From the NCBI GenBank assembly GCA_963746185.1, contig CAVVAE010000002.1, positions 1 through 64,000 on the forward strand: 64,000 nt of DNA, written 5' to 3'. Positions 9,061 to 17,897 of this stretch are shown in pieces (positions within the stretch are counted from its first letter, which is position 1; the number at the start of each line of letters is the position of its first letter). Under the pieces are notes generated by a model. That model did not search any database. It worked only from the letters and a program-made list of their open reading frames with translations, and had not been told where the DNA came from. The translations under genes and the position numbers were made by a program. The stretch comes from CAVVAE01 sp963746185. GTDB lineage: Bacteria > Actinomycetota > Actinomycetes > Propionibacteriales > Nocardioidaceae.

Positions 9061-10280
9061 GATGCCTCCCACGTACTGGTCATGGCGGTCTGAGCAGCTG
9101 GCGAGGTCTGCGCCCTCAGCACCGTGGCGAGTATGGGGACAGCCTGCTGCACGTCGTCGTCGGTGAGGATCAGGGGCGGGGCCAGCCGTACCGTGTCGGG
9201 CGTGCAGTCGTTGACGATGACGCCCGCGTCCAGGGCCGCGTGGACGATCGCGGGAGCAGTCCCTGGTGCCACATCGGCGGCCAGCAGTAGCCCCCGGCCG
9301 CGTACGACGCTGACACCCGGCAGCGAGGCGAGCTCAGCCGCCAAGGTGGCGCTGACCTTCTGCACTTGCTCGAGCAGTCCGTCCTGCTCGAGCACGTCGA
9401 GCACGGTCAGCGCCACGGCGGCTGCCAGCGGGTTACCCCCGAACGTCGTACCGTGCTGGCCGGGGCCGAGCAGGTCACCAGCTGCGCCGACGCCCATGCA
9501 CGCTCCGATCGGGAACCCACCACCCAAGCCCTTGGCCAGCGTGATGATGTCGGGCCGCACGTCCTCGTCCTGGTGGGCGAACCAGCGGCCGGTGCGCCCG
9601 ATGCCGGTCTGCACCTCGTCGAGCCAGAGCAGCGCTCCGGCGTCGTCGGCGATCTGCCGCGCGGCCGAGAGGTAGCCGTGAGGCGGGACGATCACCCCGG
9701 CCTCGCCCTGGATGGGTTCGAGCACGATGGCGGCGGTGTCACGGTCGACGGCGTTCCGCAGTGCATGCTCGTCGCCGTAGGGCACCCACGTCACGTCACC
9801 GGGGAGCGGCTCGAACGGCTCCCGGTACGACGCCTTGGCCGTCAGCGCGAGGGCACCCATCGTGCGGCCGTGGAACGCGCCCTCGGCGGCGACGATCCGG
9901 CTGCGCCCGGTGCGCCGGGTGAGCTTGAACGCGGCCTCGTTGGCTTCGGCGCCGGAGTTCGCGAAGAACACCTTCCCGTCGACGCCGGCCAGCTCGAGTA
10001 GTCGCTCGGCCAACGCGATCTGAGGTTCGGTGGCGAAGAAGTTCGAGACGTGGCTGAGGGTCTGAGCCTGCTTGGTCAGCGCTGCCACCACTGCCGGGTG
10101 GGCATGGCCGAGGGCGTTGACCGCGATGCCGGCCAGCAGGTCGAGATAGCGGTTGCCGTCGACATCCCACACGTAGCAGCCGCGCCCGTGAGTCAGCACC
10201 CGTTTCGGCGTACCGAACGTGTCCATCAGCGCGCTGCCGTAGCGCTCTTGCCAGGTGAGCTGGGCAGAGATGGCCGTCAT
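9057..10280 (-). CDS. argD: Acetylornithine aminotransferase
   Basis: A 407-residue class III PLP aminotransferase that converts N-acetylglutamate semialdehyde to N-acetylornithine. The catalytic lysine sits in TLAKGLGGGFPIGA. LDEVQTGIGRTG and FANSGAEANEAAFKL are class III signatures. The ATG at 10280 overlaps the argB stop in an ATGA junction. Membership in the arginine operon supports the acetylornithine assignment over related omega-aminotransferases. Confidence 0.95.
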   Translation of the reverse strand: MTAISAQLTWQERYGSALMDTFGTPKRVLTHGRGCYVWDVDGNRYLDLLAGIAVNALGHAHPAVVAALTKQAQTLSHVSNFFATEPQIALAERLLELAGVDGKVFFANSGAEANEAAFKLTRRTGRSRIVAAEGAFHGRTMGALALTAKASYREPFEPLPGDVTWVPYGDEHALRNAVDRDTAAIVLEPIQGEAGVIVPPHGYLSAARQIADDAGALLWLDEVQTGIGRTGRWFAHQDEDVRPDIITLAKGLGGGFPIGACMGVGAAGDLLGPGQHGTTFGGNPLAAAVALTVLDVLEQDGLLEQVQKVSATLAAELASLPGVSVVRGRGLLLAADVAPGTAPAIVHAALDAGVIVNDCTPDTVRLAPPLILTDDDVQQAVPILATVLRAQTSPAAQTAMTSTWEAS

Positions 10281-11167
10281 GACGGCACCACCATCGTTCC
10301 GATCCCTTCGTCGGTGAAAATCTCCAGCAGCAACGAGTGCGCGACCCGACCATCGATCACCGACGCCCGTGTGACACCGCCGTCGACTGCACGAAGGCAC
10401 GCGTCCATCTTCGGCACCATCCCCGCCGACAGCGATGGCAGCAGCGCCTTGAGATCGTTCGTGTTGATCCGCGAGATCACCTCGTCGGCAACGCCGGCTG
10501 GCGACCAGTCGCGATACAAACCCTCGACATCAGTCAGCACGATGAGCTTCTCGGCACCCAGCGCCACCGCGAGCGCCGACGCCGCGATGTCGGCGTTGAC
10601 GTTGTGGACCTGACCATCGACATCGGGGGCGACACTTGAGACCACCGGGATGCGCCCTGCTTCGATCAGGTCGAGCAGACTCTCGGGGCGGACATCGACG
10701 ACGTCGCCGACCAGTCCGAGGTCGACGTGCTCCCCCGCTACCACGGTGCCGGTGCGTTCGGCGGTGAGCAGTCCCGCATCCTCGCCGGACAGGCCTACGG
10801 CCAGCGGGCCATGCTGGTTGAGCAGCCCGACGAGCTCACGGCCCACCTGGCCGACCAGCACCATCCGGACCACGTCCATCGCCTCCGGGCTCGTCACCCG
10901 AAGGCCGCCGCGGAACTCCGAGTAGATGCCCAGGCGTTCGAGCATGCTGCTGATCTGCGGTCCTCCGCCGTGTACGACGACGGGCCTGATGCCGGCATAG
11001 CGAAGGAACACGATGTCTTGCGCGAAGGCTTCCTTGAGGGCGTCGTCGGTCATCGCGTTGCCGCCGTACTTGATCACGACGGTCTTGCCGTGGAACTGCT
11101 CGAGCCAAGGCAGCGCTTCGGTCAGCGTGGCTGCCTTGGCGAGCGCGGTGGCGAGGTCGCGGGTCAT
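10277..11167 (-). CDS. argB: Acetylglutamate kinase
   Basis: A 296-residue amino-acid-kinase-family enzyme that phosphorylates N-acetylglutamate. VIKYGGNAM near the N-terminus is the ATP-phosphate lysine/glycine loop. GGGPQI and the C-terminal MVPKMDACLRAV stretch are standard. The ATG at 11167 overlaps the argJ stop as ATGA. The N-terminal helix of about 25 residues before the lysine is of the type seen in arginine-inhibited hexameric forms, so feedback control by arginine is likely (inference). Confidence 0.96.
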   Translation of the reverse strand: MTRDLATALAKAATLTEALPWLEQFHGKTVVIKYGGNAMTDDALKEAFAQDIVFLRYAGIRPVVVHGGGPQISSMLERLGIYSEFRGGLRVTSPEAMDVVRMVLVGQVGRELVGLLNQHGPLAVGLSGEDAGLLTAERTGTVVAGEHVDLGLVGDVVDVRPESLLDLIEAGRIPVVSSVAPDVDGQVHNVNADIAASALAVALGAEKLIVLTDVEGLYRDWSPAGVADEVISRINTNDLKALLPSLSAGMVPKMDACLRAVDGGVTRASVIDGRVAHSLLLEIFTDEGIGTMVVPS

Positions 11168-12315
11168 GACGCGTACGCCGAGTTCTCGTGGACGTAGGCA
11201 TGGGTGAGGTCGTTGGTCCACACCGTTGCCTCGTCGTCGCCAGACTTGAGGTCGATCGTCACCGTGACGTGGCGAGCGGTCAGGTCGACCAGCTCGCGTG
11301 GTGCGCCGAGTCCGCTGGCGCGGCATACCCAGACGTCGTTGAGCGCCACGTCGAGGTCGGCCGGGTCGAAGACGGCGTCCGTCGTGCCGACCGAGGCGAG
11401 CACCCGTCCCCAGTTCGGGTCATTGCCGTAGATCGCGCACTTGAAGAGGTTGCTCCGGGCGACCGAGCGGGCCACGGTCACCGCGTCGGCCTCGCTGGCT
11501 GCACCCGTGACGGTGATGGCGATGTCGTGGTCGGCTCCTTCGGCGTCGCGGAGCAGCTGCTGGGCAAGGTCGTGGCAGAGCTCGCGAAGTGCCGAGGCGA
11601 ATTCGTCGTACGCCGGTGTGACGCCACTCGCGCCCGACGACATCAGCAAGACCGCGTCGTTGGTCGACATGCAACCGTCGGAGTCGAGCCGGTCGAACGT
11701 CACGCGGGTTGCCGCTCGCAACGCCTGGTCCGCGGATGCCGCGTCGACGACAGCGTCCGTCGTGATGAACACCAGCATCGTGGCAAGCCCTGGCGCGAGC
11801 ATGCCGGCCCCTTTGGCGATGCCCCCGATCGACCAGCCTTCGGCTTCCACAACGGCCTGCTTGGTGACCGAGTCGGTGGTGACTATTGCGTGAGCGGCCT
11901 CGTCGCCACCGTCGACGTCCAACGCGTCGACGGCCAGGTCGACCCCGGACAGCAGGGCGTCGCGGTCGTTAAGGACGCCGATCAGCCCGGTCGAGCAGAC
12001 GATCACGTCGATCGCCGCCATGTCGAGTGCCTGCGCGGCCCGTTCGGCCGTCGCATGGGTGATCTGGAAGCCTTCGGCACCCGTGTAGCAGTTGGCGCCG
12101 CCGGAGTTCGCGACCACAGCCCTGGCAGACCCGTCGGCGACGACTTGTTCGCTCCAGAGCACGGGGTTGGCCTTGCAGCGGTTGCTCGTCCAGACCGCCG
12201 CGACCGCGTCGGCCGGGCCGTCGTTGACGATCACCGCAAGGTCGGGTGTGCCCGACGACTTGAGGCCGGCCTTCACGCCCGAGGCGCGGAAGCCTGCGGG
12301 ATGGGTGACGGTCAT
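11164..12315 (-). CDS. argJ: Bifunctional ornithine acetyltransferase / N-acetylglutamate synthase
   Basis: A 383-residue ArgJ. It transfers the acetyl group from N-acetylornithine back to glutamate and so runs the cyclic pathway. The autocleavage site is in KGAGMLAPGLATMLVFITTDA, where the conserved Thr becomes the N-terminal nucleophile of the beta chain. The ATG at 12315 overlaps the argC stop as ATGA. Presence of ArgJ and absence of argA or argE nearby indicates the economical cyclic route. Confidence 0.96.
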   Translation of the reverse strand: MTVTHPAGFRASGVKAGLKSSGTPDLAVIVNDGPADAVAAVWTSNRCKANPVLWSEQVVADGSARAVVANSGGANCYTGAEGFQITHATAERAAQALDMAAIDVIVCSTGLIGVLNDRDALLSGVDLAVDALDVDGGDEAAHAIVTTDSVTKQAVVEAEGWSIGGIAKGAGMLAPGLATMLVFITTDAVVDAASADQALRAATRVTFDRLDSDGCMSTNDAVLLMSSGASGVTPAYDEFASALRELCHDLAQQLLRDAEGADHDIAITVTGAASEADAVTVARSVARSNLFKCAIYGNDPNWGRVLASVGTTDAVFDPADLDVALNDVWVCRASGLGAPRELVDLTARHVTVTIDLKSGDDEATVWTNDLTHAYVHENSAYAS

Positions 12316-13349
12316 GGCGCGAGCCCGATCGTCGAGAGGCCGGACTGTTCGTCGTACCCGAGTGCGAGGTTCATGCACTGGATGGCTCCGCCGGCCGTGC
12401 CCTTGGTCAGGTTGTCGAGGGCTCCGACGGCGACCAGGCGACCAGACCGGTCGTCCAGCGTCACCTGGAGATGGACGGCGTTGGAGCCGAGCGTCGCCTT
12501 GGTGTGCGGCCAGGCGCCGGCGGGGAGCAGGTGCACGAACGGCTCTTTCTCGTAGGCATTGACATAGGCGTTGTCGATATCTGGGCCGGTGACACCGGGG
12601 AGGACAGGTGCGGAGACGGTCGCCAGGATCCCGCGCGGCATCGGGGCCAGCACTGGTGTGAACGACACCGTCACCGTCGCGTCGGTCAGGGCGCTGAGGT
12701 TCTGCTCGATCTCGGGAGTGTGGCGATGAACGCCGCCGACGGCGTAGGCGCTTGCCGAACCGATCACCTCCGCGCTCATCAGCTGCGGCTTGGAGACGCG
12801 GCCCGCGCCGGAGGTTCCCGACACGGCAACGACGACGATCGCGCTCGTGTCGATGAGGGTCGCCTGGACCGCGGGCGCGAGGCACAGGGTCGAGATGGTC
12901 GGGTAGCAGCCGGGGACGGCGACCCGAGTGGCGTTACGCAGGACGTCGCGTTGGCCGGATAGCTCGGGCAGCCCGTAGGGCCAGGCGCCAGCCCGCTCGC
13001 CGCCGTAGAACGTCGACCAGGCGTTGTCGTCGACGAGGCGGAAGTCCGCACCGCAGTCGATCACCAGGGTTTCCGGGCCGAGGTCGGCCGCCAGACCGGC
13101 AGATGCGCCGTGCGGCAGGGCGAGGAAGACCACATCGTGGTCGCTTAACGTCGACGCGCTGGTCTCCTGAATCGGGCGGTCCGCAAGCGGGACCAGGTGC
13201 GGGTGATGCGCGCCGATCGTCGTACCTGCCGACGCGGATGCGGTCAGCGAACCGAAGTCGACGTCGGGGTGGTCGAGCAACAGGCGGAGGAGTTCTCCGC
13301 CCGCATACCCGCTGGCACCGGCGATCGCGACCTTGCTCGTCATCGACAT
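12312..13349 (-). CDS. argC: N-acetyl-gamma-glutamyl-phosphate reductase
   Basis: A 345-residue NADP-dependent reductase, first gene of the operon. The Rossmann motif GASGYAGGELLRLLL opens the protein and the catalytic cysteine is in VPGCYPT. The ATG at 13349 (or the ATG two codons on at 13343) follows a weak AAGAGAA. It is transcribed divergently from the sigma-factor gene. The order argC-J-B-D-F-R-G-H supplies every step from N-acetylglutamate to arginine. Confidence 0.96.
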   Translation of the reverse strand: MSMTSKVAIAGASGYAGGELLRLLLDHPDVDFGSLTASASAGTTIGAHHPHLVPLADRPIQETSASTLSDHDVVFLALPHGASAGLAADLGPETLVIDCGADFRLVDDNAWSTFYGGERAGAWPYGLPELSGQRDVLRNATRVAVPGCYPTISTLCLAPAVQATLIDTSAIVVVAVSGTSGAGRVSKPQLMSAEVIGSASAYAVGGVHRHTPEIEQNLSALTDATVTVSFTPVLAPMPRGILATVSAPVLPGVTGPDIDNAYVNAYEKEPFVHLLPAGAWPHTKATLGSNAVHLQVTLDDRSGRLVAVGALDNLTKGTAGGAIQCMNLALGYDEQSGLSTIGLAP

Positions 13350-13385
13350 GATTATTCTCTTGATGTCACTTCTATGCAAACTGCC
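13350..13385 (-). promoter_or_regulatory. Candidate ArgR operator region upstream of argC
   Basis: The minus strand reads TTTGCATAGAAGTGACATC just before argC. TTTGCATA resembles half of an actinobacterial ARG box, but the second half is poor. Position directly upstream of the operon and the presence of argR inside it are the main support. A clear -10/-35 pair could not be fixed. Confidence 0.3.
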
Positions 13386-13445
13386 TGGTGGTGAGAATCC
13401 GGCAGCCCCGGTGAACCGACCTCGCTCGGCATCCGTTGTGGGGGT

Positions 13446-13988
13446 ATGGCGCTCGCAGCGAGCCGTCGAGGTCAGTCGACCGTCGACGACGTGACGTTGG
13501 CACGGCTGTACCACGACCACGCCTCGGTCCTGCTGGCGTTCGCCACCCGGCTTACGTCTGGTGACGTGCAACGCGCTGAGGACGCGGTCCAGGAGACGCT
13601 GGTCCGCGCCTGGCGGCACCCCGAAGCGTTCGAAGCTGGGCGCGGCTCTCCTCGCGCCTGGCTGATGACGGTGCTGCGCCATGTGGTCGTCGACACCGTC
13701 CGAGCCCGCAACGCTCGTCCGAGGGAAGTCGGCGGCGAGCACGTCGAGCGGCTGGCGGGGTGGAAGGACGACATCGAGGAAGCCGTGCAGTCGTGGACGG
13801 TGGCCGAAGCGCTCGCCTCGTTGACCCCTGACCATCGAGCGGTGCTCGTCGAGACGTACTACCGCGGCAAGTCCGTGGCCGAAGCGGCAGCCGAACTCGG
13901 TGTGCCACCAGGCACGGTGAAGTCGCGCACGTTCTACGCGCTGCGCGCACTGCGACTGGCCTTGTCCGAAAGAGGAGTCACGCCATGA
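13446..13988 (+). CDS. ECF-family RNA polymerase sigma factor
   Basis: A 180-residue two-domain sigma-70 factor. Region 2 (about residues 20-85) contains RLYHDHASVLLAFATRLT, the AEDAVQETLVRAWR core-binding segment and RAWLMTVLRHVVVD. Region 4 (about 115-170) contains LTPDHRAVLVETYYRGKSV and the helix-turn-helix ending in GTVKSRTFYALRALR. The stop overlaps the start of the anti-sigma gene (ATGA), the usual sigma/anti-sigma coupling. Resembles mycobacterial SigL/SigK-type pairs, but the exact group was not determined. Its target may include the lipoprotein two genes on. Confidence 0.92.
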   Translation: MALAASRRGQSTVDDVTLARLYHDHASVLLAFATRLTSGDVQRAEDAVQETLVRAWRHPEAFEAGRGSPRAWLMTVLRHVVVDTVRARNARPREVGGEHVERLAGWKDDIEEAVQSWTVAEALASLTPDHRAVLVETYYRGKSVAEAAAELGVPPGTVKSRTFYALRALRLALSERGVTP

Positions 13989-14680
13989 CGACGCACCCGA
14001 CGCCGGACTGCCATGAGGCCGAGCAGTTGCTCGGCGTGAGTGTGCTCGGCATCGCCGAACCGGCCGAGCAAGAAGCCGTGATGGCCCACGTGGCTATCTG
14101 CCCCCGCTGTGCCGCCACGATGGCCGAGCTCGCAGCGCTGCCGCCGTTGCTCGGGCGACTGGACGTATCGGACGCAGAGGCCGGCCTTCCAGAGGCACCA
14201 CCGGAACTGCTCCGGCGCATCGTCGCCGAGACACGCGCTGTCGAGGCACGACAGCGCAGCCGCACCCGGCGGATGGTGTCCGGTGCCGGCCTGGCAGCCG
14301 CGTCGCTCTTCGTACTGCTGTGGCTCGTCTGGCCCGGTCAGGATCAGTCGTCTCCCACCGCATCGACACCCGTCGTCGCCACCGCGACCAATCCAGGCAC
14401 TGGCGTTGAAGGAGTCTTTGAGCTGACCGGCGTCTCCACCGGCACGCGTGTGAGCGTGGAGCTCGACGGGGTCTCGGCGGGACTTCAGTGCCAGCTGGTC
14501 GCCGTCAGCGACACCGGGGAGCGGGAGGTCGCCGCCTCATGGGTCGTTCGGTACGACGGACACGCGGAGTTCACCGGCAACACCAGCCTCGACCAGGACG
14601 CGATCGCCAACCTTCTCATCGTCACGATCCCCGACGGCCAGACGTTGCTCGACGTACCGGGATCCGACCTGTCCGGATGA
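13985..14680 (+). CDS. Membrane zinc-finger anti-sigma factor
   Basis: A 231-residue protein. The cytosolic N-terminal domain has the zinc-binding anti-sigma signature H-x3-C-x2-C (HVAICPRC) near residue 36. One transmembrane segment (about residues 97-115, GLAAASLFVLLWLVW) follows an arginine-rich stop-transfer stretch. About 110 residues lie outside the cell. It probably holds the adjacent sigma factor inactive until an envelope signal triggers release. The extracellular domain has no motif I can name. Confidence 0.88.
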   Translation: MTTHPTPDCHEAEQLLGVSVLGIAEPAEQEAVMAHVAICPRCAATMAELAALPPLLGRLDVSDAEAGLPEAPPELLRRIVAETRAVEARQRSRTRRMVSGAGLAAASLFVLLWLVWPGQDQSSPTASTPVVATATNPGTGVEGVFELTGVSTGTRVSVELDGVSAGLQCQLVAVSDTGEREVAASWVVRYDGHAEFTGNTSLDQDAIANLLIVTIPDGQTLLDVPGSDLSG

Positions 14681-14757
14681 CGTCGCCGACTCGTTGAACC
14701 GGTGTGCTCCGACGGACGTGTCAGGGGAAACACGCCAAACATCCAGCGGAGGTCATC

Positions 14758-15339
14758 ATGTCAGTCTTCACCGCACCCGTTGCTCGCGCCCGTAGGCGAG
14801 TCGGCATCGCAAGACCCCTCCAGGTCGCCCTCGGCGCGACCGCATTGCTGACCGTCGCGGCCTGCGGTGGTGGGAGTTCCGACTCAGCAACCGACGGCAG
14901 CTCCACAGCGGCCGCATCAGGCGGCCTCAACACCGTCTCGAGCTCATTCGGCACGATTCTCACCGACGGGGCCGGGAAGACGATCTACTCGTTCGCGGCC
15001 GATGAGAAAGGCAAGTCCCACTGCGAGGGGAGCTGTCTCACCTACTGGCCGCCGGTGACGGTCAAGTCCGTGCCCAAAGAGCCCTCCGGTGTCACCGCCC
15101 AGCTCGGTGTCATCACCAGGCCTGACGACGGCACCAAACAACTCACCGTTGACGGCTGGCCGATGTACACCTACGTCGGCGACAGCGACTCGGGTGACAC
15201 CAACGGCCAGGGCCTCAACGAGTCTGGTGGCCTGTGGTGGGTCATCGGCACGGACGGCGCCTGGATCAAGGACACCGCGGGATCGGCTGCTACCTCGAAC
15301 CCGACCACATCGGACTCCTCACAGCTCGGCGGCTACTAG
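14758..15339 (+). CDS. Secreted lipoprotein with two COG4315-type repeats
   Basis: A 193-residue lipoprotein. The signal peptide ends in the lipobox LTVAAC (Cys 36) after an Arg-rich start. After a Ser/Thr/Ala linker come two copies of the 'secreted repeat of unknown function' (PF03640 type): GTILTDGAGKTIYSF with CEGSC, and a second ending in GGLWWVIGTDGAW. The ATG at 14758 has GGAGG 5 bases upstream. An earlier ATG at 14704 lacks a site and would mask the signal peptide. It follows the sigma/anti-sigma pair by 77 bases and may belong to that regulon. Function of the family is unknown. Confidence 0.85.
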   Translation: MSVFTAPVARARRRVGIARPLQVALGATALLTVAACGGGSSDSATDGSSTAAASGGLNTVSSSFGTILTDGAGKTIYSFAADEKGKSHCEGSCLTYWPPVTVKSVPKEPSGVTAQLGVITRPDDGTKQLTVDGWPMYTYVGDSDSGDTNGQGLNESGGLWWVIGTDGAWIKDTAGSAATSNPTTSDSSQLGGY

Positions 15340-15356
15340 ACCGCACCCCAACCAAC

Positions 15357-15400
15357 TTGTCAGGGTGTCGTCGTCTCCCGACACGACTGCACCCTGACAA
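15357..15400. terminator. 44-nt dispersed hairpin, copy 1 (convergent genes)
   Basis: TTGTCAGGGTG and CACCCTGACAA form perfect 11-base arms over 44 nt. The element lies between the convergent lipoprotein and pheT genes, where a bidirectional terminator is expected. The same arms and same total length recur at 59765-59808, so it is also a repeat family. No U-tract is visible. Confidence 0.65.
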
Positions 15401-15418
15401 CTGGGGTGGGCCGGTCGG

Positions 15419-17896
15419 CTAAGTGCGTTGGATCGCGCCGAGTCGTTCGGCGGCCGCCGAGACGGCTGCGTCGCGGGCCGCGCTGATGTCCGCTTCCGTG
15501 AGAGTGCGGTCGGGAGCCCGGAACCGCAGCGAGAACGCCAACGACTTCTTCCCCGCACCCACTTGCTGACCCGTGTAGACATCGAAGAGCCGAACCGACT
15601 CGAGTAATACACCCGCCCCAGCGCGGAGCGCCGCCTCCACGTCGGTTGCGCTCACGGTCTCGTCGACAATCAGGGCAACGTCCTCCTTGCCGACCGGGTA
15701 CGACGAGAAGTCCGGTGCCAGCGTGAGGTCAGGCGCTTGCTGCAGCAGTGCATCCAGGTCGAGCTCGACGGCGGAGGTGCGAGCCGGGACGCCGTAGTCC
15801 TTGCACACCTTCGGGTGCAGCTCGCCTGCAAAACCGACTTCGGTCGCGTCGACCAGGATGCGAGCGCAGCGGCCCGGGTGCCAAGGTGCCTCCCGTGCCG
15901 GCTCAACGGAAAGCGTGAGTCCGAGGGTTCGGCCGACCTCGCGTGCCGCCTCTACGGCATCGGCCCACGATGCTTCACGGCCGCTGCCCCACCAACCGGC
16001 CTCTCCCCGCGTCCCGGCGATCACCACTCCAAGGTGCAGCGGCTGGTCAGGCAATGCCGCCTCCAGCTGCTTGAGCTCGTCGACGCTCGGCGCCCGGTCG
16101 ACCCCCAGCTCTGGCGCCTTGGGTCTGCCGGCGACGCCGGGTAGGAAGACGCTGCCCATCTCGAACAGCGCAATGTTGCTCTGCGCGCGTCCCACGTTGC
16201 GCGCCAACGTGCGCAGCAGTCCAGGCAACAGCGTCGTACGAAGGAGCGGCTCCTGCTCCGACAGCGGATTCGCCAGCCGCAAGGCGGCGCGACGTTCGTC
16301 TGCGGAGGACAGGCCGAGCGCATCAAGGTCGCGCTCCCCGATGAACGGGTAGATCAACGCCTCGACATATCCCCCGGCAGCTAGCGCCATCCCCAGTCGG
16401 CGACGCAATCGCTGCCGTTTGGTGAGGCCGCGGCCAGAGGCGGCGGACGGCAGCACACTCGGCACCTTGTCGTAGCCGACGATGCGCAGCACCTCTTCGA
16501 CAAGGTCGTAGGGATCGGTGATGTCGGTGCGCCACGGTGGCGGGGTCGCACTGATTCGGCCGTCGGAAAGCACCGCCTCACAGCCGACCACACGCAACGA
16601 TTCCGCTGCAGTATCGTCGTCGATGACGACCCCACTGACCCGGGCGGGAAGCTGGGCGTGGATCACGATCGGCTCGCGGGCGGCGGGAGAACCGACGACG
16701 GTCGCCGTCGAAGCGATCTGGCCGCCACCGAACTCGACGAGTAGCTCTGCCACCCGGCGTGCCGCAACTCGCGAGATCGTCGCGTCGATGCCGCGCTCGA
16801 ACCGTTTGGACGCCTCGCTCGGAAGCTTGTGTCGTCGAGCGCTTCGGGCGACCACGACCGGGTCGAAGTGCGCAGCCTCGATGACAACGGACGTCGTCGT
16901 GGAGCTCATCTCGGTGTCGGCCCCGCCCATCACGCCGGCGAGCCCGATCGGGCCACGGTCGTCGGTGATGAGCAGGTCCTCGGGATCGAGGGTGCGGCCC
17001 ACGCCGTCGAGAGTCGTCAACTTCTCGCCGGCCCGTGCACGTCGTACGACGATCGGACCTTGCAGGCTTGTCTTGTCGTAACCGTGGATCGGCTGGCCGA
17101 GTTCGAGCATGACGTAGTTGGTGACGTCGACGGCTAGCGAGATCGGTCGCATGCCGGCCAGCTGGACCCGGCGGGCCAGCCAGCGCGGCGATGGCGCGGT
17201 CGCGTCGAAGCCTTCGAGCTCGAGCGCCACGAACTGATCGCAGGCCTCGGCGTCTTCGACCTTGAGCGGGTATCCGTCGCCCGGCTTCGCCGCAGGCAGC
17301 GTCGTCGCTGGGTCGCGGAACTCCACTCCGTAGGTGGTCGCTGCCTCGCGGGCGACACCACGTACCGACAGGGCGTAGGCACGGTCAGGGTTGATCTCGA
17401 ACTCGATCACGTCGTCGCGGAGGTGCAGCACGTCGGCCGCATCGTCTCCGGGAGCCCCCTCGGCCGGGTCGAGCACCATGATGCCGGTGTGGTCGTCGCC
17501 GAGGCCTAGCTCGCGAGAGGAACAGATCATGCCGTCAGAGACGTGGCCATAGGTCTTGCGGGCCCCGATCTCGAAACCGCCCGGCAAGACAGCTCCGGGA
17601 AGTGCGACGACCACCAAGTCGCCGTCCGAGAAGTTGGCGGCGCCGCACACGATCCCTCGCGGCTCGCCCTCGCCGACGTCGACCTCGCACCAGCGCACCG
17701 TCTTGCCGTTGGAATGCTCCTCGGACTCGAACGCCAGCACCCGGCCAAGAACGAGCGGGCCGGTGACGTCAGCACCCGCCGCCTCGAGTGCTTCGAGCTT
17801 GAGGCCGAGCTGGGTGAGCCGGCGCGCGAGCTCAACGACTTCAACATCTGCAGGGAGGTCGACGTAGTCGCGTAGCCACGACACGGGTACGCGCAC
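15419..17896 (-). CDS. pheT: Phenylalanyl-tRNA synthetase beta subunit
   Basis: An 825-residue beta subunit of the heterotetrameric synthetase for tRNA-Phe. The N-terminal MRVPVSWLRDYVDLP start, the tRNA-binding EMAP-like domain (about residues 40-150), the B3/B4 editing region and the C-terminal anticodon-binding FDX-ACB domain (DVALIVDETVSATDVEAAL to the end) are in the usual order. The GTG at 17896 lies 1 base after the pheS stop. Length is typical. Confidence 0.97.
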   Translation of the reverse strand: MRVPVSWLRDYVDLPADVEVVELARRLTQLGLKLEALEAAGADVTGPLVLGRVLAFESEEHSNGKTVRWCEVDVGEGEPRGIVCGAANFSDGDLVVVALPGAVLPGGFEIGARKTYGHVSDGMICSSRELGLGDDHTGIMVLDPAEGAPGDDAADVLHLRDDVIEFEINPDRAYALSVRGVAREAATTYGVEFRDPATTLPAAKPGDGYPLKVEDAEACDQFVALELEGFDATAPSPRWLARRVQLAGMRPISLAVDVTNYVMLELGQPIHGYDKTSLQGPIVVRRARAGEKLTTLDGVGRTLDPEDLLITDDRGPIGLAGVMGGADTEMSSTTTSVVIEAAHFDPVVVARSARRHKLPSEASKRFERGIDATISRVAARRVAELLVEFGGGQIASTATVVGSPAAREPIVIHAQLPARVSGVVIDDDTAAESLRVVGCEAVLSDGRISATPPPWRTDITDPYDLVEEVLRIVGYDKVPSVLPSAASGRGLTKRQRLRRRLGMALAAGGYVEALIYPFIGERDLDALGLSSADERRAALRLANPLSEQEPLLRTTLLPGLLRTLARNVGRAQSNIALFEMGSVFLPGVAGRPKAPELGVDRAPSVDELKQLEAALPDQPLHLGVVIAGTRGEAGWWGSGREASWADAVEAAREVGRTLGLTLSVEPAREAPWHPGRCARILVDATEVGFAGELHPKVCKDYGVPARTSAVELDLDALLQQAPDLTLAPDFSSYPVGKEDVALIVDETVSATDVEAALRAGAGVLLESVRLFDVYTGQQVGAGKKSLAFSLRFRAPDRTLTEADISAARDAAVSAAAERLGAIQRT

Positions 17897-17897
17897 G